From an uncultured Clostridia bacterium (GTDB lineage Bacteria > Bacillota > Clostridia > Oscillospirales > Ruminococcaceae), in the NCBI GenBank assembly GCA_947176675.1, contig CAMWRN010000024.1, positions 1-15,760 on the forward strand: 15,760 nt of DNA. Reading direction: 5' to 3'. Of the stretch, positions 6,765 through 12,142 are shown piece by piece (within the stretch, counting starts at the first letter, position 1; each line of letters begins with the position of its first letter). The notes under the pieces were generated by a model. It did not search any database. It saw only the letters and a program-made list of their open reading frames with translations, and had not been told where the DNA came from. Both the position numbers and the translations under genes were made by a program.

Positions 6765-9332
6765 ATGTCCAAAAATAATTATGCCGGAAATACAAAATAT
6801 TCCAATCGTATCATTTCACATTTCCTCATCCTTGCGTCGGTGCTCATGATAGTTTTCGGCGCGTTGTCATTCGTACTTACACGCATAAATGCTTCAGCTA
6901 ATTCCGCTCAGATTATGAACAATACCGGCGCCCTTGTATCGGGGCTTCTCAACGACCATATAAAAGCTGCCGAGACTCAGCTCGGTTCGGCAGTGTCAAA
7001 TCCCCTTATGGAGGACTACATAATAGATCTGAATTCGGGTTCCGTAAGCGTCAGCGTACCTAAGATCGCCGATATTCTGAACATGGCATGCGCAAGGAAT
7101 GCGGACGCAGTTTCGGCATGGGTGGTTTCCGAAAGCAGCGGCATTCTTGTGGGAAACAACGGTCAGATTCTTTCCGCCGAAGAGTTTGCCCTCAGCGACC
7201 GTTCATGGTATCAAAAGTACATTTCGGGAGCTTCTTTAAGCGCCTATATATGTCTCGGGACCGCTCCGGGACTTTTCAACAGCGAAGAAAACGTAATAAC
7301 GGTAATAGCTCCGCTTGTTTCGGACGGCAACGCTTACGCTTTCTGCGGAATTGAAATAAGAGCGGAAAGCATTTTTTCCGCAATTTCCAAATACACCTTC
7401 AATTCGGGAAGCTACCCCATTGTTGAGTACGATTCAACAGTTCTGTATTCCCCCGACTCTCAGGATTTTTATGAAAAATTTTCACTTTCCGATCAGCCTC
7501 TCAAAAATGTTATAGCCCAAAGAACAATATCTCCCGGTTTGGTAGACAGCTACGTTTCCGAAAAAGGCGGAACTGTCTATTACTACAGAGAGACCAGTCC
7601 CGTAAGCGGCTGGAACGTTATTGTGCTTTTCGACAGCGACGAAATAAACGGCAACGTTTACAAGACCTTTTTCCAGCAGCTTATGGTGCTTGCGTGTCTC
7701 ACTGCTCTGACATTCATTTTCGGAATAAATATCCTCAAAAGCCAGAGTGCTGGACTTAACGAGCTTTGCGGCTGCACCGAGGAGATCGCCGCAGGAAATC
7801 TTAATTACCGCATAAAAGTATCCGACAAGACCGAGATAGGACACGCCGCCGCAAACATAAATAAGATCGCAGAGATAATTCAGGCGAAAAACGCTGTGAT
7901 AAGCAGCTTTGATACCACTGATACCCTTACCGGACTCAACAACCGCGTCAGCCTTTACGAATATATGGAGGACATGATTCGCACCCGTGAGGACGGCAGA
8001 AGCCGTTTTGCAGTAATGTTCATGGACGTGGACAACTTCAAGTGGATAAACGAAACCCTCGGTCACACCTACGGCGACGCTGTTCTCGGTGTGTTCGGCA
8101 AGGAACTCAAACGCTTGCAGTACCCTGTTTTCCGTTTCAGCGGAGATGAATTTATCATCATCAAGGAATTCGATACCGATTCGTCTGTTGTCTACGAAGT
8201 TCTTGAAAAGCTTCACTCCTGCTTTGACAAGCCGTTGGAGATCATCAACGACAATATTTACATCAAGTTCTCTATAGGTGTTTCCATTTATCCGGACGAT
8301 GACCTCACCCCGGACCTTCTGCTCCGCGATGCGGAAATGGCTTTGCACCGCGCTAAGGAGTCGGGCAAGGACAGGGTTGCGTTCTACACCAATTCTCGGA
8401 AAAGCAAAAGCATTTACAGCAAGGCGGCAATTGCCCGCAGCCTTAACGACGCGCTGAAAAACGGAGAGCTCCTGCTGCACTACCAACCGATCATTTCCAC
8501 CGTCACAAGCGATATCCACGGCTTTGAAGTTCTGCTCAGATGGAACAGTCCAGAATTCGGAATCGTACCGCCTGCGGAATTTATCGGCGTTGCCGAAGAA
8601 AGCGGCGAGATTGTACAGATAGGAACATGGATATTTGAAAGCGCCTGCCGCACACTGAAACAGATAAACGAGACCCTTAACCCCGACGTAATAATGTCCA
8701 TAAACGTTTCTCCCATTCAGCTCAGGAGGGACAACTACCTTGAACACGTAAAAAGAGTAATAGACATCACACAGGTCAATCCGAAAAATATACAGCTTGA
8801 AATTACCGAAAGCACCCTTATCGACTTCACGGACTCCAAGAGCAGCGTTATCAGCGAAATAAACGATATGGGTATCGCACTTGCTTTGGACGATTTCGGC
8901 ACAGGCTACTCGTCGCTGAACTATCTGAAAAACTTCCCGATAAAATGTCTAAAGATCGACAAGTCGTTTATCGACGAGATAAACAACAATCAGCGCGATT
9001 ACGCCATTACCGACTCGATAATCGACCTTGTTCACAATCTGGGCATACACACCGTTGCAGAGGGTATCGAGACCGTTGGACAGTACAATTTCCTTGCGGA
9101 TATGAAATGCGACTACATTCAGGGCTTCCTGATGAGCAAGCCTCTGGACGAGGCAGCGGCGATAGAATTCGTGGAAAGGTACGATGCGCTCCACAAGCCC
9201 GACAAGCGTATGCTGGAGGAAAACGAACGCAAGCTTGCCCATGAAAAGGAAGAGCTTGACCGTCTCAAACGTGAAAACGAAAGCGACGACAAACCCGAAA
9301 CATTTACCGAGGATTTTATCATATCCAAATAA
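6765..9332 (+). CDS. membrane sensor with HAMP-like, GGDEF and EAL domains (c-di-GMP turnover)
   Basis: An 855-residue protein. TM1 spans about 19-41, an outside Cache-like sensory domain 42-300, TM2 302-324, a HAMP-like linker 325-378, GGDEF 385-542 and EAL 555-805. GGDEF synthesises and EAL hydrolyses cyclic di-GMP. The cyclase motif reads SGDEF (459-463), and no RxxD inhibitory site precedes it (RLQY at 450-453). The EAL motif reads EVL (588-590). The other metal and catalytic residues are present: Asn in INVSP (646-650), Glu in LEITES (678-683), DDFGTG (709-714), Lys in LKIDKS (729-734), AEGIET (765-770) and IQGF (785-788). A phosphodiesterase, perhaps with cyclase activity or GTP-regulated, is the best inference. 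A charged coiled-coil-like tail (about 811-850) follows the EAL domain. The ATG has AAGGAG (6750-6755) 9 nt upstream. It is divergent from the chemoreceptor gene. Confidence 0.94.
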   Translation: MSKNNYAGNTKYSNRIISHFLILASVLMIVFGALSFVLTRINASANSAQIMNNTGALVSGLLNDHIKAAETQLGSAVSNPLMEDYIIDLNSGSVSVSVPKIADILNMACARNADAVSAWVVSESSGILVGNNGQILSAEEFALSDRSWYQKYISGASLSAYICLGTAPGLFNSEENVITVIAPLVSDGNAYAFCGIEIRAESIFSAISKYTFNSGSYPIVEYDSTVLYSPDSQDFYEKFSLSDQPLKNVIAQRTISPGLVDSYVSEKGGTVYYYRETSPVSGWNVIVLFDSDEINGNVYKTFFQQLMVLACLTALTFIFGINILKSQSAGLNELCGCTEEIAAGNLNYRIKVSDKTEIGHAAANINKIAEIIQAKNAVISSFDTTDTLTGLNNRVSLYEYMEDMIRTREDGRSRFAVMFMDVDNFKWINETLGHTYGDAVLGVFGKELKRLQYPVFRFSGDEFIIIKEFDTDSSVVYEVLEKLHSCFDKPLEIINDNIYIKFSIGVSIYPDDDLTPDLLLRDAEMALHRAKESGKDRVAFYTNSRKSKSIYSKAAIARSLNDALKNGELLLHYQPIISTVTSDIHGFEVLLRWNSPEFGIVPPAEFIGVAEESGEIVQIGTWIFESACRTLKQINETLNPDVIMSINVSPIQLRRDNYLEHVKRVIDITQVNPKNIQLEITESTLIDFTDSKSSVISEINDMGIALALDDFGTGYSSLNYLKNFPIKCLKIDKSFIDEINNNQRDYAITDSIIDLVHNLGIHTVAEGIETVGQYNFLADMKCDYIQGFLMSKPLDEAAAIEFVERYDALHKPDKRMLEENERKLAHEKEELDRLKRENESDDKPETFTEDFIISK

Positions 9333-9347
9333 TTTGAAATGATTTCA

Positions 9348-9395
9348 GACCCGTTCGGATACAGCCTTGCAGTCCGAACGGGTCTTCATTTTTTC
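9348..9395 (+). terminator. intrinsic terminator of the GGDEF-EAL gene
   Basis: GACCCGTTCGGA (9348-9359) and its exact complement TCCGAACGGGTC (9373-9384) form a 12-bp stem with a 13-nt loop. TTCATTTTTTC follows. It begins 15 nt after the stop codon. Confidence 0.9.
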
Positions 9396-9398
9396 TAC

Positions 9399-9438
9399 AA
9401 AAGTCCCTATATGCATGATAAAGCATATAGGGACTTTT
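9399..9438. terminator. second, symmetric hairpin between convergent genes
   Basis: AAAAGTCCCTATATGC (9399-9414) and its exact complement (9423-9438) form a 16-bp stem with an 8-nt loop. A-tract and T-tract ends make it usable in both directions. It most likely backs up the plus-strand terminator and ends the minus-strand PH-domain transcript. Confidence 0.75.
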
Positions 9439-9450
9439 CGGCATATTATC

Positions 9451-9534
9451 CTAATTCACTAGAAAAATTTATATAAAAAATCTGCGTAAAAATCACATAT
9501 GCAAATTTTTTGTACACTTTTGATAGTGAATCAG
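9451..9534. repeat. 84-bp AT-rich segment bounded by inverted repeats
   Basis: CTAATTCACTA (9451-9461) and TAGTGAATCAG (9524-9534) are inverted repeats matching at 10 of 11 positions, around a 62-nt AT-rich core. TATTA occurs close to the left end (9444-9448) and directly after the right end (9535-9539). The right end abuts the PH-domain gene stop codon. It could be a tiny non-autonomous element or a long-loop RNA hairpin. There is no gene inside. Confidence 0.35.
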
Positions 9535-9536
9535 TA

Positions 9537-10028
9537 TTACTTCATTGCACCCGCAAGCTGTTCCGCCTGCTTGCGGAGTCTTTCCTCCTCGGCGGCATCA
9601 ATCTGGTTCATAACTGCGCTTCTAAACGAATCGGCGGACTTAATATAATTAAAATTGTAGCCGCCCGATGAAGTGGAAATAACGACTTTTCCGTAGCCAA
9701 AAATTTTTCCGCCAAGTCCCTGCTCCACTGTAACACTGTTCACCTTATTAAGAGGCGAATCCATAACCTTGGTATTGATTATACCGTACTTGCCCATGAC
9801 CTTTTTATTGGTCAGTCCGAGTTCGGTATTTTTTATTCCGAGAAATTTCGGCAATATTATTATTGCGTCAATTATAAGCGCCGCAATAAATCCTCCGAAG
9901 CCCGCGCTTATTCCGAAAATAAGTATTATTGCGCCGAACACCGCGCTTGGTATAAGCGGAAGAAAGCTTACTTCCCCCTTTGAGATGATTTTTTCTTCTT
10001 TGCCGAGATTGCTTTCCAGGTATGCCAT
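9537..10028 (-). CDS. small membrane protein with bacterial PH domain (bPH_2/DUF304-like)
   Basis: A 163-residue protein. Two adjacent hydrophobic segments (about 23-42 and 45-62) are followed by a bacterial pleckstrin-homology-like domain (about 68-140). The pattern TNKKVMGKYGIINTKVMDSPL, split by a Gly turn, then NKVNSVTVEQGLGGKIFGYGKVVIST is typical of this domain. The tail (141-160) is a charged helix. Members are widespread in Gram-positives and sit on the cytoplasmic face of the membrane; their roles are mostly undefined, with some linked to envelope stress. No catalytic motif is visible. The ATG has GGAGG (10037-10041) 8 nt upstream. A strong minus-strand promoter lies about 60 nt upstream, overlapped by operator-like repeats and facing a divergent XRE regulator gene that may control it. 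Confidence 0.82.
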   Translation of the reverse strand: MAYLESNLGKEEKIISKGEVSFLPLIPSAVFGAIILIFGISAGFGGFIAALIIDAIIILPKFLGIKNTELGLTNKKVMGKYGIINTKVMDSPLNKVNSVTVEQGLGGKIFGYGKVVISTSSGGYNFNYIKSADSFRSAVMNQIDAAEEERLRKQAEQLAGAMK

Positions 10029-10080
10029 TTAAAAAACCTCCATATAAATATTTAATACTGATTTCGACCAAAATCGGTAC

Positions 10081-10095
10081 TGCTATAGTATAGCA
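10081..10095. promoter_or_regulatory. perfect 15-bp palindrome over the -10 of the PH-domain promoter
   Basis: TGCTATAGTATAGCA is a perfect palindrome with a central G. It covers the minus-strand -10 hexamer at 10087-10092. A dimer bound here would block that promoter. The divergent XRE protein is the obvious candidate, by inference. Confidence 0.55.
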
Positions 10096-10115
10096 CGTTT
10101 TGTTCTATATGTCAA
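10087..10115 (-). promoter_or_regulatory. near-consensus sigma-A promoter of the PH-domain gene
   Basis: Minus strand: -35 TTGACA (10115-10110, exact consensus), 17-bp spacer, -10 TATACT (10092-10087, 5 of 6). Predicted start is near 10080, about 52 nt before the ATG. Confidence 0.8.
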
Positions 10116-10147
10116 TAGAATGTTTTGTTCTAATGTAAAATATTCTA
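10097..10147. promoter_or_regulatory. repeated TTCTA/TAGAA half-sites between the PH-domain and XRE genes
   Basis: GTTTTGTTCTA occurs twice as a direct repeat (10097-10107 and 10122-10132, 25 bp apart). TTCTA or its complement TAGAA recurs at 10103-10107, 10116-10120, 10128-10132 and 10143-10147. These make inverted pairs such as TTCTAT-N6-ATAGAA (10103-10120). They overlap the PH-domain -35 and the upstream region of the XRE gene, so they are probable regulator-binding sites. I find no good plus-strand sigma-A promoter for the XRE gene. Confidence 0.5.
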
Positions 10148-10167
10148 TATCGGAAAGGAATGATAAT

Positions 10168-10383
10168 ATGCAGTACTCAAGAATAAGAGATCTCCGAGAG
10201 GATATGGACCTGACCCAGACTGACATTGCAAAAGAGCTGTTTATAAGTCAGCGCACCTACAGCTACTACGAATCCGGAGGGCACGATATCCCAACGGAGA
10301 TACTTGTACGGATAGCCGATTTTTTTGACGTTTCTGTAGACTATCTGCTGAATCGTACCAACAAAAAAGAAACTAACAAATAA
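10168..10383 (+). CDS. XRE-family helix-turn-helix transcriptional regulator
   Basis: A 71-residue protein that is almost entirely one HTH_3/XRE DNA-binding domain (about residues 4-60). LTQTDIAKELFISQRTYSYYES at about 15-36 (helices 2-3, split by the turn at LFIS) is the helix-turn-helix. IPTEILVRIADFFDVSVDYLL (41-61) is the standard C-terminal part of the domain. There is no sensor or dimerisation domain, as in phage Cro/C2-type and other compact regulators. The ATG at 10168 has GGAAAGGA (10152-10159) 8 nt upstream. An in-frame ATG at 10120 would add 16 residues but has no ribosome-binding site and runs through the operator repeats. It is divergent from the PH-domain gene, and its stop overlaps the terminator region of convergent ilvC. 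Confidence 0.88.
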   Translation: MQYSRIRDLREDMDLTQTDIAKELFISQRTYSYYESGGHDIPTEILVRIADFFDVSVDYLLNRTNKKETNK

Positions 10384-10414
10384 AAAGCAGGTCGGGGAAA
10401 TACCCCTGACCTGC
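10381..10414 (-). terminator. intrinsic terminator after ilvC, also usable by the XRE gene
   Basis: GCAGGTCGGGG (10387-10397) pairs with 10403-10414, with one bulged T at 10107 of the local count (position 10407) and a 5-nt loop. On the minus strand the stem is followed by TTTTTATTT, 20 nt past the ilvC stop. On the plus strand it is followed by AT-rich DNA with a TTTT run, so it may act in both directions. Confidence 0.85.
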
Positions 10415-10433
10415 AACAAATTTTATTGTTTTA

Positions 10434-11453
10434 TTAGTTGTTGATCAATTTGTCCTCGTCGCTCCAGCTGTAAAGCTTTCTGATCTCAGCACCAACCTTC
10501 TCAGACTCGTGCTCGGAAGCAAGCTTTCTCATAGCCTTGAAGTGTACCTGAGAACCAGCGTCGGACATATCAAGCAGGAATTCCTTTGCGAAGGAACCGT
10601 CCTGAATGTCGGAAAGTACTTTCTTCATAGCCTTCTTGGTCTCCTCGGTGATGATCTTGGGACCTGTTACATAGTCGCCGTACTCGGCAGTGTTGGAAAT
10701 AGAGTATCTCATTCCCGCAAAGCCGGACTGATAAATAAGGTCAACGATAAGCTTCATCTCGTGGATACACTCAAAGTAAGCGTTTCTGGGGTCGTAGCCT
10801 GCCTCGCAGAGCGTTTCAAAGCCTGCCTGCATAAGTGCGCATACGCCGCCGCAGAGTACAGCCTGCTCTCCAAAGAGGTCTGTCTCTGTCTCTGTGCGGA
10901 ATGTAGTTTCGAGAACGCCTGCTCTTGCTCCGCCGATACCGAGAGCATATGCAAGACCGATATCCGTAGCATCGCCCGTAGCGTCCTGCTCAACAGCAAT
11001 AAGGCAGGGAACTCCCTTGCCCGCCTGATATTCGCTTCTAACGGTGTGGCCGGGTCCCTTGGGGGCGATCATAATAACGTTAACGTTCTTGGGGGGAACG
11101 ATACAGCCGAAGTGAATGTTGAAGCCGTGAGCAAATGCAAGAGTCTTGCCCTCGGTGAGGTAAGGAGCGATGTCCTCCTTGTAAAGCTTAGCCTGCATCT
11201 CGTCGGGAATGAGTATCATGATAACGTCCGCAGCCTTTGCAGCTTCGGAAACGGAAAGCACCTTGAGACCCTGTGATTCAGCCTTAGTCTTGGACTTTGA
11301 ACCCTCGTAAAGACCTACAACAACGTTTACACCGCTGTCCTTAAGGTTAAGAGCATGAGCATGACCCTGCGAGCCGTAGCCGATGATAGCGACTGTCTTG
11401 CCGTCAAGTCTGCCCAGATCGCAGTCCTGCTGATAATAAATTTTGTTTGCCAT
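10434..11453 (-). CDS. ilvC: ketol-acid reductoisomerase
   Basis: A 339-residue class I (short) KARI. It converts 2-acetolactate or 2-aceto-2-hydroxybutyrate to the dihydroxy acids of valine/leucine and isoleucine synthesis, using NAD(P)H and Mg2+. The Rossmann motif is GYGSQG (25-30). Conserved catalytic and metal residues are His109 (AHGFNIHFG), Lys132 (APKGPGH), Asp192 and Glu196 (TDLFGEQ), Glu228 and Glu232 (FECIHEMK), and Ser253. The cofactor-specificity loop reads GLYEGSKSKTKAE (47-59), where many NADPH enzymes have GLRxGS. An in-frame TTG at 11462 abuts the GGAGG (11463-11467) and cannot be the start. The ATG at 11453, 9 nt from GGAGG, is the start. It is the last gene of ilvB-ilvN-ilvC, 93 nt after ilvN, followed by a terminator. 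Confidence 0.97.
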   Translation of the reverse strand: MANKIYYQQDCDLGRLDGKTVAIIGYGSQGHAHALNLKDSGVNVVVGLYEGSKSKTKAESQGLKVLSVSEAAKAADVIMILIPDEMQAKLYKEDIAPYLTEGKTLAFAHGFNIHFGCIVPPKNVNVIMIAPKGPGHTVRSEYQAGKGVPCLIAVEQDATGDATDIGLAYALGIGGARAGVLETTFRTETETDLFGEQAVLCGGVCALMQAGFETLCEAGYDPRNAYFECIHEMKLIVDLIYQSGFAGMRYSISNTAEYGDYVTGPKIITEETKKAMKKVLSDIQDGSFAKEFLLDMSDAGSQVHFKAMRKLASEHESEKVGAEIRKLYSWSDEDKLINN

Positions 11454-11493
11454 TTTAAACAACCTCCGTTTAGAATTTATTTATTGATAGAAC

Positions 11494-11515
11494 AGAGAAT
11501 TTTTATCCATTCTCT
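11494..11515 (-). other. stem-loop in the ilvN-ilvC gap
   Basis: AGAGAAT (11494-11500) and ATTCTCT (11509-11515) form a perfect 7-bp stem with an 8-nt loop. No T-run follows on the minus strand. It could be an mRNA processing or stability element between ilvN and ilvC. It is not a convincing terminator. Confidence 0.4.
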
Positions 11516-11546
11516 TGTTTACAAACCTTTGAATTATTCCGCCGTA

Positions 11547-12038
11547 TTATTTTTTAATTGTATCTGAGCCCTTCTGAATAGCGATAACGCCCGTGCGGAC
11601 AATCTCCTTGATGCCGTATGGACGGATAAGCTCCTCAAACCGCATCAAGTGCGCGGGTGTGTCGGAGATTTCCAGAGTCATGGTGTTGGCGGAAATATCC
11701 ACGATCTTTGCGCCCATTATCTCGCAAACGGTGAGTATCTCGCCGCGCTGCTGAGGATTGGCGTTTATTTTTATAAGCTGAAGCTCCCTGGGGAGCAGCT
11801 CCTTGTGAGAAAGAGTCTTTACCTTTATGGTGTCGATAAGCTTGTTAAGCTGCTTTTCAAGCTGCTCGACGGTATGCTCGTCTCCGTCGGCTACGATGGT
11901 AACGCGAGAGATCTCTGGGTCATCAGTCCTGCCCACGGCAAGACTGTCGATATTAAAGCCGCGGCGTGAGAAAAGTCCCGAGATCCTTGACAGCACGCCC
12001 GCGTGGTTCTCCACAAGAATAGAAATTGTATGTTTCAT
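11547..12038 (-). CDS. ilvN: acetolactate synthase, small regulatory subunit
   Basis: A 163-residue protein of normal length. The N-terminal ACT domain (about 4-75) carries the valine-binding pattern NHAGVLSRISGLFSRRGFNI (11-30). The C-terminal domain (about 80-158) includes RELQLIKINA, then GAKIVDISANTMTLEISDTP, then RPYGIKEIVRTGVIAI. In this family the small subunit activates the catalytic subunit and confers feedback inhibition by branched-chain amino acids. The intact Asn/Gly-rich ACT loop suggests valine sensitivity, an inference. ATG with AAAGGAG (12046-12052) 7 nt upstream. It lies 104 nt after ilvB, with a possible internal promoter in the gap, and 93 nt before ilvC. Confidence 0.96.
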   Translation of the reverse strand: MKHTISILVENHAGVLSRISGLFSRRGFNIDSLAVGRTDDPEISRVTIVADGDEHTVEQLEKQLNKLIDTIKVKTLSHKELLPRELQLIKINANPQQRGEILTVCEIMGAKIVDISANTMTLEISDTPAHLMRFEELIRPYGIKEIVRTGVIAIQKGSDTIKK

Positions 12039-12080
12039 GGAACAGCTCCTTTGCCTTGATATTACAATGTCTTCATTATA

Positions 12081-12109
12081 ATTTTACCACATTTTAAGTT
12101 ATGCGTAAA
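12081..12109 (-). promoter_or_regulatory. possible internal promoter upstream of ilvN
   Basis: Minus strand: TTTACG (12109-12104), 17-bp spacer, TAAAAT (12086-12081), matching the consensus at 4 of 6 and 5 of 6. An overlapping TATAAT (12080-12075) lacks a -35. The ilvB-ilvN gap is unusually long (104 nt) and AT-rich for co-transcribed subunits, which makes a second start plausible. Confidence 0.35.
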
Positions 12110-12142
12110 GAATATATTTTTCATAAATTCCATAACCAAGAG

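Noticed and set aside
7482..8747. A 421-codon open frame on the minus strand
   Set aside because: It lies wholly antisense to the GGDEF-EAL gene, whose domains are unmistakable. The translation has no recognisable domain and is explained by codon-position bias of the real gene.
10097..10132. A LexA/SOS box
   Set aside because: The GAAT-N5-GTTC arrangement has the wrong spacing and half-site compared with the Gram-positive GAAC-N4-GTTC site.
10120..10167. A longer N-terminus for the XRE regulator starting at the ATG at 10120
   Set aside because: It lacks a ribosome-binding site and would translate through the repeat-rich control region. The ATG at 10168 has a good GGAAAGGA and begins exactly at the HTH domain.
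10509..11276. A 255-codon open frame on the plus strand
   Set aside because: It is antisense to ilvC, which is fully conserved. There is no ribosome-binding site or recognisable domain.
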